Of a stretch of 64,000 nucleotides of DNA, positions 16,691 to 26,484 are shown piece after piece. The notes beneath the pieces were generated by a model. It had not been told where the DNA came from. It saw only the letters and a list, made by a program, of their open reading frames with translations, and ran no database searches. Both the position numbers and the translations under genes were made by a program. Numbering within the stretch: position 1 is the first letter of the stretch; each line of letters begins with the position of its first letter. This DNA is from Ornithinimicrobium cavernae (GTDB lineage: Bacteria; Actinomycetota; Actinomycetes; Actinomycetales; Dermatophilaceae): the NCBI RefSeq assembly GCF_003121625.1, contig NZ_QDDJ01000019.1:48583-112582 (forward strand). The letters run 5' to 3'.

Positions 16691-18640
16691 GTGACACAGC
16701 GGCAGGTCGACCGGCCCATCACGGTCGGACCGTTCACTCTCCCCGGGAGGGTGTACCTGCCTGCCCACCAGCCGGGGCTGGCGTCCAACGGCCAGGTCAC
16801 GGACCGGTATGTCGCGTACCACCGGGAGCGGGCCCGTGCCGGTGCCGCCATGCAGGTGACCGGAGCCACCCCGATCGCACCGTCGGTGGAGTGGGCGGAC
16901 ATCTGCCTGTGGAACATCGACGAGTCCATCGTCCCCGGCTACCAGCGTCTCGGGGAGGCCGTGCGCGCCGAGGGCGGCCGGATGATCGCCCAGCTCGCCC
17001 ACCCCGGTCCGACCGAGTTCGAGGGCGTGGAGGTCATCGGGCCCTCCCGTGACTTCTCGGAGGTGAGCCGGCAGGTCGCCGTTGCCGCGACCCCGGACCA
17101 GCTGGAGCGGATCGTCGGGGAGTACGCACGGGCCGCGGACCGGTGCCGTCGGGGTGAGCTCGACGGGGTCGAGATCAGCATGGCGCACGGCCTGCTGCTG
17201 GCCGCCTTCCTCTCGCCCCTCACCAATCACCGCGACGACGAGTTCGGTGGCGACCTCGAGCGCCGCCTCACCTTCCCCGTCCAGGTGCTGGACGCGGTGC
17301 GGGAGGCGATCGGACCGGACCTGGTCCTGGGCGTCCGGCTCGGGGCCGACGACCTGGTACCCGGCGGTCTGGAGCCGGAGGAGGCGGGCCGGATCGCGGC
17401 CGCCCTGGAGGACCGGGTCGACTACCTCAGCATCATGGTGGGCAACAACAACCGGCTGGAGGCCCGCACCCGGCACTGGCCGCCGACGCCCGCCCGGCCG
17501 GGCCTGTTCCGCGATGTCGTCCGCACCGTGAAGCAGCACGTCAGCTCCGTGCCCGTCGCTGCCGTGGGTCGCATCCTCACCCTGGACCTCGCCGAGGACC
17601 TCATCGCCTCCGGGGACGCCGACCTGGTGGGCATGGTGCGTGCCCAGATCGCCGACCCCGAGCTGCTGCCCCTGTCCCGCGCGGGGCGCACGGCGGACGT
17701 CCGCCCCTGCATCGGTGCCAGCGTCTGCGTGAACTCCCTGATGCTGCGCAAGCCGCTCACCTGCCTGGTGAACCCGGACGTCGCCGACTCCGGTGCGCTC
17801 ACCGCCGCCCCCAGGCTGGACGGGCAGAGCGCCGTCGTCGTCGGTGGAGGACCCGGGGGCCTGGAGGCTGCGCGCCGGTTGGCCGTCCGGGGCGCCCGCG
17901 TGACGCTCCTCGAGCGGTCCCTGGTGCTCGGTGGCCGGATGGCCCAGTGGGGCAGGGCGCCGAGCAGGCGGGAGTTCACCAAGTGGCTGCGGTGGCAGCA
18001 GCGCCAGCTACAGGAGCTCGGCGTCGACGTCCGGCTCGGTGTCGCGGCGGACGCCACGCGCGTGACCGCCCTCGCGCCGGACACCGTCGTCCTGGCGACC
18101 GGTGCCCCGGCCGCGCCGGTCGCCCTCCCCGGCGACGGCAGCGTCGAGGTGCTGACCCCGGACACCGCCTTCGACGAGGGCGCCGTGTCCGGACGCGTCC
18201 TGGTCCACGACGGCGTGGGAGAGCTGGACGGGGCCCTCATCGCCGACTACCTCGCCTCGACCGGCGCCGAGGTGGTGCTGACCACCCCCCGGATCCACGT
18301 CGGCGAGGGGGAGGGCATCAACACCCTGGTCCCGATGCTCCGGCACCTGGCCGAGCAGGGGATCCCGACGATCGAGCGGGTCCGGCCCGTGCGGGCCGAG
18401 AACGGAGAGGTGGTGCTCGACGGGGTCTTCGGCGGCCCCGCCACGCGGGTGCCGGCCGACGTCGTCGTCGCCTGGGCCGGCGGCGACCCGGACACCTCCC
18501 TGCGCGCGGAGCTGCGCTCGGCCGGCCTCGACCCCCTGCTCATCGGTGACCTCCTGAGACCCCGCCGCGTCGCGGACGCCACCGCCGACGCCAAGAACGC
18601 CACCGATGCCCTGCGACCCACACCCGCCCAGGTGCCCTGA
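16691..18640 (+). CDS. Second TMADH-like flavin oxidoreductase (possible N-methyl amino acid demethylase)
   Basis: 649 residues with an OYE FMN barrel (SPLTNHRDDEFGGDLERR), a cluster region and an FAD/NAD domain (VVVGGGPGGLEAARRLAVRG). The order is that of trimethylamine dehydrogenase and N-methylproline demethylase. The cluster motif has Cys340, Ala343, Cys346 and Cys358, the same Cys-to-Ala change as its paralogue at 6753. The GTG start has AAGGAGG at 16680-16686; no closer start is better. It heads an operon with amino acid transport and FAD oxidases, so demethylation of an N-methylated amino acid such as N-methylpipecolate is an attractive but unproven role. Confidence 0.8.
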   Translation: MTQRQVDRPITVGPFTLPGRVYLPAHQPGLASNGQVTDRYVAYHRERARAGAAMQVTGATPIAPSVEWADICLWNIDESIVPGYQRLGEAVRAEGGRMIAQLAHPGPTEFEGVEVIGPSRDFSEVSRQVAVAATPDQLERIVGEYARAADRCRRGELDGVEISMAHGLLLAAFLSPLTNHRDDEFGGDLERRLTFPVQVLDAVREAIGPDLVLGVRLGADDLVPGGLEPEEAGRIAAALEDRVDYLSIMVGNNNRLEARTRHWPPTPARPGLFRDVVRTVKQHVSSVPVAAVGRILTLDLAEDLIASGDADLVGMVRAQIADPELLPLSRAGRTADVRPCIGASVCVNSLMLRKPLTCLVNPDVADSGALTAAPRLDGQSAVVVGGGPGGLEAARRLAVRGARVTLLERSLVLGGRMAQWGRAPSRREFTKWLRWQQRQLQELGVDVRLGVAADATRVTALAPDTVVLATGAPAAPVALPGDGSVEVLTPDTAFDEGAVSGRVLVHDGVGELDGALIADYLASTGAEVVLTTPRIHVGEGEGINTLVPMLRHLAEQGIPTIERVRPVRAENGEVVLDGVFGGPATRVPADVVVAWAGGDPDTSLRAELRSAGLDPLLIGDLLRPRRVADATADAKNATDALRPTPAQVP

Positions 18641-18667
18641 GACCTGATGCCACCCGAGGAGTCCCGC

Positions 18668-19423
18668 ATGGAACCGCACCCCGTCATCGACGTCCAGTCG
18701 CTGCGCAAGCAGTACGGCGAGCACGTCGTCCTGGATGACGTCACCCTGCAGGTCGCCGAGGGTGAGGTCGCCGCTGTCATCGGCCCCAGCGGCGCGGGCA
18801 AGAGCACCATGCTGCGCTGCCTCAACCTGTTGGAGAAACCGGACGGAGGACGCTTCCGGGTCCAGGACACCACCATCGACGCCTCGGCGCCGATCAGACC
18901 CAAGGACGTCAAGCAGCTGCGACGGTCGCTGGGCATGGTGTTCCAGTCCTTCAACCTGTTCCCGCACCTGACCGTGCTGCGCAACGTCGCCCTGCCCCAG
19001 GAGCGCGTGCTCGGCCGGTCCCGGGCGGAGGCCGAGGCCCGCGGCATGGAGCTGCTCGAGCGGGTCGGCCTGGCTGACAAGCCGGCGCAGTACCCCAGCC
19101 GCTGCTCCGGTGGTCAGCAGCAGCGCATCGCCATCGCGCGGGCCCTCGCGCTCGACCCGGAGGTGATGCTCTTCGACGAGCCGACCAGCTCCCTGGACCC
19201 CGAGCTGGGCCTGGAGGTGCTGGCCGTGATGCGGGAGCTCGCCACCGAGGGGATGACGATGGTCGTCGTCACCCACGAGATGCAGTTCGCGCGGGACGTC
19301 TCCGACCACCTGATCGTCATGGCCCACGGGGGGATCATCGAGCAGGGCAAGCCGGAGCAGATCTTCTCCGACCCGCACCACGCCCGGACGCGGCGCTTCC
19401 TGCGGGCGGTGCTGGACCGGTGA
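18668..19423 (+). CDS. Polar amino acid ABC transporter, ATP-binding protein
   Basis: 251 residues. Walker [11 protein letters not shown]-loop [12 protein letters not shown], signature [15 protein letters not shown], Walker [14 protein letters not shown] and switch VVTHEM are all intact, with the short GlnQ/HisP layout and no C-terminal extension. ATG 18668 has GAGGAG 6 bases upstream. The stop overlaps the GTG of the first permease (GTGA). It energises uptake for the downstream permeases and binding protein. Confidence 0.92.
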   Translation: MEPHPVIDVQSLRKQYGEHVVLDDVTLQVAEGEVAAVIGPSGAGKSTMLRCLNLLEKPDGGRFRVQDTTIDASAPIRPKDVKQLRRSLGMVFQSFNLFPHLTVLRNVALPQERVLGRSRAEAEARGMELLERVGLADKPAQYPSRCSGGQQQRIAIARALALDPEVMLFDEPTSSLDPELGLEVLAVMRELATEGMTMVVVTHEMQFARDVSDHLIVMAHGGIIEQGKPEQIFSDPHHARTRRFLRAVLDR

Positions 19424-20064
19424 CACCCGAGGTCCTCCTGTCCATCCTGCAGGGGCTCCCGACCACCCTCGTGCTCACGGCCGGAGCCCTCGCGCTCGGG
19501 GCGCTGGGCGGCATCCCGCTGGTGCTGCTCCGCCGGTCCCCGGTCGCCCTCATCCGCCTCCCGGTGCGGCTGCTGATCGAGGTGCTGCGCGGCATACCGC
19601 CGATCGTGTGGCTGTTCCTCATCTTCTTCGGGCTGCCCTCGCTGGGAGTGCGTCTCGGGCCGCTGACCGCCGGCATCCTGGGCATGGGGGCGATCTCCGC
19701 GGCCTACCTGGCCGAGATCTACCGCGGTGGTCTCGCGGCGGTGAACCAGGGCCAGTACGAGGCCTCGATGGCCCTCGGCATGTCCACCCCCGACATGATG
19801 TCGCGCATCGTCGGCCCGCAGGTCGTGCGCGTCTCGGTGCCCGCCGTCGCGACCTACGGCATCGGACTGCTCAAGGACTCGTCCATCGCCTTCACGATCG
19901 GGGTCAACGAGATGCTCTACTTCGCCAGCTCCGAGTCGCGCGCGACGACGGACGCCATCGGCCCGTTCCTCACCGTCGCCGCCGTCTACATCCTGCTCTC
20001 GGTGCTCAGCGCCTGGGGAGCACGGACGCTCAACGCCCGGCTCCGGAGGAGGGTGGCCCGATGA
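19420..20064 (+). CDS. Amino acid ABC transporter permease 1
   Basis: 214 residues with about five membrane segments, the size of HisQ/HisM permeases. The coupling loop contains [17 protein letters not shown], the EAA motif that contacts the ATPase. The GTG start overlaps the ATPase stop and its own stop overlaps the ATG of permease 2, so three genes are translationally coupled. The segment [11 protein letters not shown] uses a rare ATA Ile codon inside the GTATGCCG/CGGCATAC octamer. Confidence 0.9.
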   Translation: MTPEVLLSILQGLPTTLVLTAGALALGALGGIPLVLLRRSPVALIRLPVRLLIEVLRGIPPIVWLFLIFFGLPSLGVRLGPLTAGILGMGAISAAYLAEIYRGGLAAVNQGQYEASMALGMSTPDMMSRIVGPQVVRVSVPAVATYGIGLLKDSSIAFTIGVNEMLYFASSESRATTDAIGPFLTVAAVYILLSVLSAWGARTLNARLRRRVAR

Positions 20065-20714
20065 CTGTCCTGAGCGAGTGGGGCACCTACTTCCCCCAGC
20101 TGCTCCAGGGGCTGCTCGTCAGCCTGCGGCTGGCCGCCATCAGCCTCGGCGTGGGGATCCCGATCGGTCTGGCCCTGGCCATCGCGAACGGCTCGGGAGG
20201 CAGGGTGGTCCGCTCGGTCGCCGTGGTCCTGGTCGAGATCGGCCGTGGCATGCCGGCGCTGGTGATGCTGCAGCTGGTGTACTTCGGCCTGCCGAGCCTC
20301 GGGGTGTCGTTCGCCTCCTTCACCGCCGCCGCCCTCGGGCTGACCCTGACGACCGCGGCCTACACCAGCGAGATCATCCGCGGTGGCCTGCAGTCGGTGC
20401 CCGCCGGTGAGGTCGAGGCGGCGGAGGCCCTCAACATGTCCCGGTTCGACACCCTGCGCTTCATCGTCATCCCCCAGGGCATGAGGGTGGCGGTGCCCTC
20501 GCTCATGGGCTTCTCCATCCTCATCTTCCAGGGCACGGCTCTGGCCTACACCATCGCGCTTCCCGAGCTGCTGGCCACCGCCTACTCGATCGGGTCCTCC
20601 ACCTTCCGCTATCTCAGCGTGCTCACCCTGGCCGGCTTCATGTATGTCGCCATCACCGTGCCGATGAGCATGCTGACCGAACGCGTCGAGCTGCGCCTGT
20701 CCCGCCACCTCTAG
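20061..20714 (+). CDS. Amino acid ABC transporter permease 2
   Basis: 217 residues, paralogous to permease 1. The EAA loop is AGEVEAAEALNMSRFDTLRF, followed by PQGMRVAVP. ATG 20061 overlaps the previous stop (ATGA). It should form a heterodimer with permease 1, as in histidine and octopine/opine-type transporters. No ribosome site of its own is needed given the overlap, although GGAGGAGGG lies just upstream. Confidence 0.9.
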   Translation: MTVLSEWGTYFPQLLQGLLVSLRLAAISLGVGIPIGLALAIANGSGGRVVRSVAVVLVEIGRGMPALVMLQLVYFGLPSLGVSFASFTAAALGLTLTTAAYTSEIIRGGLQSVPAGEVEAAEALNMSRFDTLRFIVIPQGMRVAVPSLMGFSILIFQGTALAYTIALPELLATAYSIGSSTFRYLSVLTLAGFMYVAITVPMSMLTERVELRLSRHL

Positions 20715-20766
20715 ACCCGACCACCCACAGACCCCGACCCGCACCGCCCAACCCGAGGAGAAACTC

Positions 20767-21609
20767 ATGTCCAAGCGCACTGTCATGGCAGCCACCCTGG
20801 CCGCCAGCACAGCCCTGCTCGCCGCGTGCGGCGGCGGGTCAGAGGCCGGGTCCGTCCCCGACGACTGCCAGCCCGCCCACGAGTTCGAGACGATCAGCGA
20901 CGGCAAGCTGACGGTCGCGGCCTACGACCTGCCGCCGTTCACCCGGATCGACGGCGACAAGCTGGTCGGTGTCGACGGCGTGATCCTCCAGGAGATCGCC
21001 GCGATGGAGTGCCTGGAGATCGAGGTGATGTCGGCCGCGGCCGCCGCCATCATCCCTGCGGTCCAGGCCGGACGCGCCGACGTGGCGGCCGGTGACTGGT
21101 ACCGCACGGCCGAGCGGGCCGAGATCGTCGACCTGAGCGACCCCATCTACACCGACCAGATGGCCATCGTCGGCGAGGTCGCGCCCACCGCCATCCCCGA
21201 GCTGGAGGGTGAGAAGGTCGGCACCGTCGACGGCTACCTCTGGGTCGCCGACATGAAGGCCTACCTGGGCGACTCGCTCAGCATCTACAACTCGCCGCTG
21301 AACATGTACCAGGACCTCAACGCCGGCCGCATCGACTACGCCATCGACAGCTACGGCTCGGGCGTCTTCAACACCGAGGGTGAGGACGTCGAGGTGGTGG
21401 TGGCCGACAGCTTCGAGGAGGTCGCCGCCTCGACCGAGGGTGCCCAGTCGAGCTTCCCGGTGCCCAAGGGCAGCGAGGGCCTGCTCACCGCGATCAACGA
21501 GGACATCGCCGAGCTGCGGGAGAGCGGCCGGCTGGCCGAGATCCTCGTCGAGCACGACCTGGACAAGTCGGCGGCGGAGCCCGGCGAGGCCCGCCTCATC
21601 GGCGACTGA
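20767..21609 (+). CDS. Amino acid ABC transporter substrate-binding lipoprotein
   Basis: 280 residues. The signal peptide ends in the lipobox LLAACGG. The mature protein is a SBP_bac_3 fold: GKLTVAAYDLPPFTRIDGDK, GVDGVILQEIAAMECLE and a central QAGRADVAAGDWYRTAERA. The motif normally binding the ligand alpha-carboxylate is recognisable but altered (YRTAER). This suggests an amino acid or related amine ligand. CGAGGAG is 7 bases before ATG. It follows the permeases, an unusual order for this transporter class. Confidence 0.9.
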   Translation: MSKRTVMAATLAASTALLAACGGGSEAGSVPDDCQPAHEFETISDGKLTVAAYDLPPFTRIDGDKLVGVDGVILQEIAAMECLEIEVMSAAAAAIIPAVQAGRADVAAGDWYRTAERAEIVDLSDPIYTDQMAIVGEVAPTAIPELEGEKVGTVDGYLWVADMKAYLGDSLSIYNSPLNMYQDLNAGRIDYAIDSYGSGVFNTEGEDVEVVVADSFEEVAASTEGAQSSFPVPKGSEGLLTAINEDIAELRESGRLAEILVEHDLDKSAAEPGEARLIGD

Positions 21610-21633
21610 CCGGGGAAGGGAGAGATCAGGATC

Positions 21634-22911
21634 GTGACGAGCCGCGTGCAGTGGGCGGGAGCTGCCCCCCGCGACCGGGCCGACGTCATCGTCGTCGGCG
21701 CGGGTGCGGTCGGTGCCGCGACCGCGGCAGAGCTGTCCCGTCGCGGCCGCTCGGTCCTCGTGCTGGACCGCGGGCCGGACTGGGCGGCCGGGGCCTCCTG
21801 GGGCAACGCCGGCCTGCTCTGCCCCAGCCACGCCGGCCCGTGGGCGAGCACGGCCGACGTCGCCCAGGGGATCCGGTGGATGACCCGTCCGGACAGCCCC
21901 CTGGGCGTGCGGCCGCAGCCGGTGCTGGTCCCGTTCCTCGGCCGGCTGCTGGCCATGTCGGCGTCCCGGGTCGCCGAGAGCCGGTCCCTGTCCCGCGAGC
22001 TGTGCCTGCAGAGTCTGGGGATGCACGAGGAGCTCGCGGCCGAGGCCGACACCGGCTTCCGTCGCGACGGCCTGCTCGACACCTACTGGACCGAGGCGGG
22101 CCTGGCGCGCGGGCACGCCGGGGCGGCCGAGCACCTGACGAACGGCGTGACCTGCCAGGTGCTGGACCGGGACGCGGTCCGCGAGGCCGAGCCGCACCTG
22201 GCCGAGGACGTCGTCGGTGGGGTGCTCTTCCCCGACGAGGCCCACTGTGAGCCGGCGGCCTACGTGCGGGCCGAGGCCGACCGGGCAGTGGGCGCCGGCA
22301 CCCGGTTCGTGGGCCGGGCCGAGGTCCTCGACGCCGACAGCAGCAGCCGTGACGTGCGGTTGCGCACGACCCAGGGGACCTTCGCCGCCGACGAGGTCGT
22401 CGTCGCCGCGGGCTCCTGGTCGCGGCCGCTGGCCCGCCGGCTCGGGACCCGCCTGGACCTGCAACCCGGCAAGGGCTACACGGTCGACCTGACGGCAGGT
22501 GAGCGGGCGCCCCTGCAGCGACCCCTGATGCTCCAGGAGGCACGGGTCGCCGTGACGCCGCTGCAGGGCAGGCTCCGCCTGGCCGGCACCATGGAGTTCG
22601 CCGGTTTCGACGACTCCATCAACCGGCGCCGCGTCGACGCCGTGCTGCGCTCGGGAGGCGACGCACTGCCGGCCTGGTCCGCCGCGACCGTGCAGCGGAT
22701 CTGGTCCGGCTTCCGCCCGTGCACCCCCGACGGGCTGCCGCTCATCGGCCGGCTGCCCGGGGAGCCGAGGATCACCCTCGCCACGGGTCACGCGATGCTC
22801 GGACTCACCCTGGCCCCGGTCACCGGTGTGCTCGTCGCCGACCTGCTCGACGAGCGTCCGGACCCGCGGCTGGCCGCGCTCGCGCCCACCCGCGGCGGGT
22901 GGTCGCGATGA
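21634..22911 (+). CDS. FAD-dependent D-amino acid dehydrogenase/oxidase (DadA-like)
   Basis: 425 residues, DAO superfamily. The dinucleotide motif VIVVGAGAVGAATAAELSRRG and the C-terminal GFRPCTPDGLPLIGRLPG with TGHAMLGLTLAPVTG match D-amino acid or D-hydroxyproline dehydrogenases. It oxidises a D-amino or cyclic amine carbon to an imine with FAD. The GTG start follows GAAGGGAGAG; the stop overlaps the SDR start. D-lysine or D-pipecolate is a candidate substrate in this cluster; D-alanine or D-proline cannot be excluded. Confidence 0.83.
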   Translation: MTSRVQWAGAAPRDRADVIVVGAGAVGAATAAELSRRGRSVLVLDRGPDWAAGASWGNAGLLCPSHAGPWASTADVAQGIRWMTRPDSPLGVRPQPVLVPFLGRLLAMSASRVAESRSLSRELCLQSLGMHEELAAEADTGFRRDGLLDTYWTEAGLARGHAGAAEHLTNGVTCQVLDRDAVREAEPHLAEDVVGGVLFPDEAHCEPAAYVRAEADRAVGAGTRFVGRAEVLDADSSSRDVRLRTTQGTFAADEVVVAAGSWSRPLARRLGTRLDLQPGKGYTVDLTAGERAPLQRPLMLQEARVAVTPLQGRLRLAGTMEFAGFDDSINRRRVDAVLRSGGDALPAWSAATVQRIWSGFRPCTPDGLPLIGRLPGEPRITLATGHAMLGLTLAPVTGVLVADLLDERPDPRLAALAPTRGGWSR

Positions 22912-23705
22912 CCGGCGCCGTGGTCGTCCTCGGTGCCTACGGCGGGGTCGGCACGGCCTGCGTCGCCGCCCTCACCGCACGCGGGGTGCGGGTGGCGGCG
23001 GTGGGGCGGTCGACGGAGAAGCTGGACCAGCTGGCCGCAGGCACGGCGTCCGGCGGTGCCGGCACCCTGACCACCCACCAGCTGACGGACCCGACGGACC
23101 CCGGAGCGGTGGAGGAGACGCTGACCGCCATCGTGCAGCACCACGACGCCCTGGCCGGCGTGATCACCACGCTCGGCCGGTATGCCGCGACGCCCCTGGA
23201 CGACCTCGACCCCGGCGTGGCCCGCGAGGTGCTGGACACGAACCTGGTCGCACCGATGGTCCTCACCGCGGCTGCCGCGCCCCGGTTGGCGGGCGGAGGT
23301 CGCATCGTGCACATCGGCTCCGTCACCAGCCTGGTCAGCCGCGGCGGCTACGCGGCGTACGAGGCCGCGAAGGCGGGCCTGGTGGCGCTGAGCCGGTCGG
23401 CGGCCGTGGAGCTGGCCGGCCGGGGCATCGCCGTCAACGTGGTGGCGCCCGGGTGGATCCGCACGCCGATGGCGGCGCCCTACCTGGACTCCGCGGACCC
23501 GGCGGCCGTCGCCCGGCTGATCCCCGCGGGGCGGGCCAGCGAACCGGAGGAGATCGCCGGGGTCGCCGTCTGGCTCGCGCTCGAGGCGCCCCTCACCCTC
23601 ACCGGTCAGACCCTCGTCGTGGACGGTGGGCAGAGTGCCCACACCGACCACCTGCCCGAGCCGACCCCCCTGCCCGGCCCAACAACTCCCAGGAGAGACT
23701 CGTGA
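22908..23705 (+). CDS. Short-chain dehydrogenase/reductase
   Basis: 265 residues. The cofactor motif is VVLGAYGGVGTACVAALTARG, with the Ser-Tyr-Lys triad in HIGSVTSLVSRGGYAAYEAAKAG and the C-terminal GQTLVVDGGQS. The usual N-terminal TGxxxGxG reads LGAYGGVG, and the NAG motif is TTLGRY, both departures from the classical family. ATGA overlap upstream and GTGA overlap downstream tie it to the two FAD oxidases. Confidence 0.86.
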   Translation: MTGAVVVLGAYGGVGTACVAALTARGVRVAAVGRSTEKLDQLAAGTASGGAGTLTTHQLTDPTDPGAVEETLTAIVQHHDALAGVITTLGRYAATPLDDLDPGVAREVLDTNLVAPMVLTAAAAPRLAGGGRIVHIGSVTSLVSRGGYAAYEAAKAGLVALSRSAAVELAGRGIAVNVVAPGWIRTPMAAPYLDSADPAAVARLIPAGRASEPEEIAGVAVWLALEAPLTLTGQTLVVDGGQSAHTDHLPEPTPLPGPTTPRRDS

Positions 23706-24868
23706 CCATCCAGAACCGTCAGCTCCCGGCCCGCGCCGACGTCGTGATCATCGGCGGCGGTGTGATGGGTCTCAGCACCGCCTACCACCTGGCCCGCGCC
23801 GGGGTGGAGCGCGTCGTGCTGCTCGAGAAGGGGGCCCTCGGCGAGGGGTCCACGTCCCGCGCCGCCGGCGGGGTGCGTGCCGTCTTCTCCGACGAGATCA
23901 ACATCGCGCTCGGCCTGCACAGCCTGGCCACCTTCGAGCAGTTCGAGCCGGAGTTCGCTCAGCCGATCGACCTGCACCAGGTCGGCTACCTGTTCCTGCT
24001 CGACAACGACGAGCACGTGCAGACCTTCACCCGCAACGCCGAGCTGCAGAACGCCATGGGCGTGGACAGCCGGATGATCTCCGTGGCGGAGGCGAAACGG
24101 CTCTCGCCGCTGATCGACACCGACGGGCTGCAGGCGGCGCTGTGGTCCCCGCGGGACGGCCACTGCACCCCGGAGTCGGTCGTGCAGGGCTACGCGCGGG
24201 CCGCCCGGGCCGCGGGCGTGACGATCCTGACCAGCACTCCTGCCACCGGGATCGAGACCGAGGGCACCGACATCCGCGGCGTCCTCACCCCCGGCGGCAC
24301 GATCGCCACCTCCTCGGTCGTGTGCGCCGCCGGCGCGTGGGCCAAGCAGGTCGGCGCCTGGGTCGACGTCCCCCTCCCGGTCGAGCCGCTGCGCCGCCAG
24401 ATCGTCATCACCGAGCCCGTGCCCGACCTGGATCCCGCCACCCCGTTCACGATCGACTTCTCCTCGAGCCTCTACTTCCACAACGAGGGCCAGGGCCTGC
24501 TCGTGGGCATGTCCGAGGACAAGGACTCCTGGAGCTTCGACACCAGCCGTGACAGCGCGTGGCTGCCGGGCCTCGCCGAGGCGATGGTGCACCGGATGCC
24601 CTCCGTCGCCGACGTCGGGATCCAGAGCGGCTGGGCGGGTCTGTACGAGATGACCCCGGACCACAACGCTCTCATCGGGCGCTCGCGCGAGGTGCCCGGC
24701 TTCTTCTATGCGTGCGGCTTCTCCGGCCACGGCTTCCTGATGGGGCCGGCGGTCGGGGAGGTGATGCGCGACCTCTATCTCGACCGCACACCCTTCATCG
24801 ACGTCACCGCGCTGGACCTGGCGCGGTTCGAGCGCGCCGATGTCCGTCCCGAGCTCAACATCGTCTGA
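23702..24868 (+). CDS. Sarcosine/pipecolate oxidase-like FAD enzyme (SoxB/PIPOX type)
   Basis: 388 residues. The FAD motif VVIIGGGVMGLSTAYHLARAG, the GSTSRAAGGVRAVFS loop, SPRDGHCTPESVVQGYARAA and the C-terminal CGFSGHGFLMGPAVGEVM are those of sarcosine oxidase beta and related amine oxidases. The family includes L-pipecolate oxidase. GLYEMTPDH replaces the region that holds the covalent FAD Cys in monomeric sarcosine oxidase, so the flavin is probably not bound there. Directly upstream of ALDH7, oxidation of L-pipecolate to piperideine-6-carboxylate is a good inference; sarcosine or dimethylglycine are alternatives. Confidence 0.83.
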   Translation: MTIQNRQLPARADVVIIGGGVMGLSTAYHLARAGVERVVLLEKGALGEGSTSRAAGGVRAVFSDEINIALGLHSLATFEQFEPEFAQPIDLHQVGYLFLLDNDEHVQTFTRNAELQNAMGVDSRMISVAEAKRLSPLIDTDGLQAALWSPRDGHCTPESVVQGYARAARAAGVTILTSTPATGIETEGTDIRGVLTPGGTIATSSVVCAAGAWAKQVGAWVDVPLPVEPLRRQIVITEPVPDLDPATPFTIDFSSSLYFHNEGQGLLVGMSEDKDSWSFDTSRDSAWLPGLAEAMVHRMPSVADVGIQSGWAGLYEMTPDHNALIGRSREVPGFFYACGFSGHGFLMGPAVGEVMRDLYLDRTPFIDVTALDLARFERADVRPELNIV

Positions 24869-24887
24869 CCACACAAGGAGCGACACC

Positions 24888-26423
24888 ATGTCCCGCACGC
24901 AGATCCCCTCGGCACAGACCCTGCAGCAGCTGGCCCACGAGGCCGCCCGACGCTGCGGTGTCGACGTGGCCGCCGTGTCCGGGGACCGGCCGCACCGGTC
25001 CCCGGTGAACGGCGAGTCCCTCGGCGGCGTCCGGTGGAGCGAGGCCACCGAGATCGACGCCGCCGTCCAGCGCTCTCGCGAGGCCTTCCTGCAGTGGCGC
25101 ACCGTCCCGGCACCGCAGCGCGGCGCCGTGATCAAGCGCTTCGGCGAGCTGCTGCGCGAGCACAAGGCAGACCTCGGGACGCTGGTCAGCCTGGAGGTCG
25201 GCAAGATCACCTCCGAGGCGCAGGGCGAGGTGCAGGAGATGATCGACATCTGCGACTTCGCCGTCGGGTTGTCCCGCCAGCTCTACGGGAGCACGTCGGT
25301 CTCCGAGCGTCCGGGTCACCGGCTGATGGAGACCTGGCACCCGCTGGGCGTCGTCGGGGTGATCAGCGCCTTCAACTTCCCCGTGGCCGTCTGGTCGTGG
25401 AACACCGCCATCGCCCTGGTCTGCGGTGACACCGTGATCTGGAAGCCGTCCGAGCAGGCACCCCTGTGCGCCCACGCGTCGGCGGCGCTGCTCGGGCGCG
25501 CCCTCGAGGAGGCCGGTGCACCGGCCGCCGTCAGCCAGGTGGTCGTCGGTGGCCCGGAGGTCGGCGAGGCGCTCGTCGACCACACCGGCGTGGCGCTGGT
25601 CAGCGCCACCGGGTCGACCCGGATGGGCCGGGCCGTCGGGCCCCGTGTGGCCAACCGGTTCGGACGCTCCCTGCTCGAGCTCGGCGGCAACAACGCGGCG
25701 ATCGTCTCGCCGACGGCCGACCTCGACCTGACCCTGCGCGGCATCGTCTTCGCCGCCGCGGGCACAGCCGGCCAGCGGTGCACGACGATGCGCCGCGTCA
25801 TCGCCCACTCCTCGGTCGTCGACGAGCTGACCGAGCGCCTCACCGAGGCCTACGCCCGGTTGCCGATCGGCAACCCGCTCGAGGACGGCACACTGGTCGG
25901 TCCGCTGGTGCACGGCGACGCCCACGACGCCATGCAGGCTGCGCTGAAGCAGGCCACGGCCGAGGGCGGCACGGTGGTGGTCGGCGGTGAGCGGGTCCTC
26001 GCGGACGGCGCCGAGGACGCCTACTACGTGCGACCCGCCGTCGTGCGGATGCCCGCCCAGAGCGACATCGTCACCCGGGAGACGTTCGCCCCGATCCTCT
26101 ACGTGCTGTCCTACGACCGCTTCGAGGAGGCCATCGCCCTGAACAACGACGTGCCGCAGGGGCTGTCGTCGTCGCTGTTCACCCGGGACCAGGCCGAGAG
26201 CGAGATCTTCCTCTCGGCGGAGGGGTCGGACTGCGGCATCGTCAACATCAACATCGGCACCTCCGGCGCGGAGATCGGCGGCGCCTTCGGTGGCGAGAAG
26301 GAGACCGGTGGCGGCCGCGAGTCCGGCTCTGACGCGTGGCGCGCCTACATGCGCCGGGCGACCAACACCATCAACTACTCCGGCGAGCTGCCGCTGGCCC
26401 AGGGAGTTGACTTCTCGGTATGA
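24888..26423 (+). CDS. ALDH7-type aldehyde dehydrogenase (alpha-aminoadipate semialdehyde dehydrogenase)
   Basis: 511 residues. Catalytic Cys298 lies in GTAGQRCTTMRR and Glu264 in LLELGGNNA. The stretches VGVISAFNFPVAVWSWN and FGGEKETGGGRESGSDAW are diagnostic of the ALDH7/antiquitin group, which oxidises alpha-aminoadipate semialdehyde (in equilibrium with piperideine-6-carboxylate) to 2-aminoadipate. This is the strongest single clue that the cluster degrades lysine or pipecolate. AAGGAG is 7 bases before ATG 24888. Confidence 0.88.
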   Translation: MSRTQIPSAQTLQQLAHEAARRCGVDVAAVSGDRPHRSPVNGESLGGVRWSEATEIDAAVQRSREAFLQWRTVPAPQRGAVIKRFGELLREHKADLGTLVSLEVGKITSEAQGEVQEMIDICDFAVGLSRQLYGSTSVSERPGHRLMETWHPLGVVGVISAFNFPVAVWSWNTAIALVCGDTVIWKPSEQAPLCAHASAALLGRALEEAGAPAAVSQVVVGGPEVGEALVDHTGVALVSATGSTRMGRAVGPRVANRFGRSLLELGGNNAAIVSPTADLDLTLRGIVFAAAGTAGQRCTTMRRVIAHSSVVDELTERLTEAYARLPIGNPLEDGTLVGPLVHGDAHDAMQAALKQATAEGGTVVVGGERVLADGAEDAYYVRPAVVRMPAQSDIVTRETFAPILYVLSYDRFEEAIALNNDVPQGLSSSLFTRDQAESEIFLSAEGSDCGIVNINIGTSGAEIGGAFGGEKETGGGRESGSDAWRAYMRRATNTINYSGELPLAQGVDFSV

Positions 26424-26484
26424 CCAGCCGCATGACGACACCAGGCGTGCTGGGCACCCGCCGTCCGGATCATCGGAGGTCGCA

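Noticed and set aside
20839..22791. 650-codon minus-strand open frame
   Set aside because: Shadow of the binding protein and FAD oxidase genes; no recognisable fold or ribosome site.
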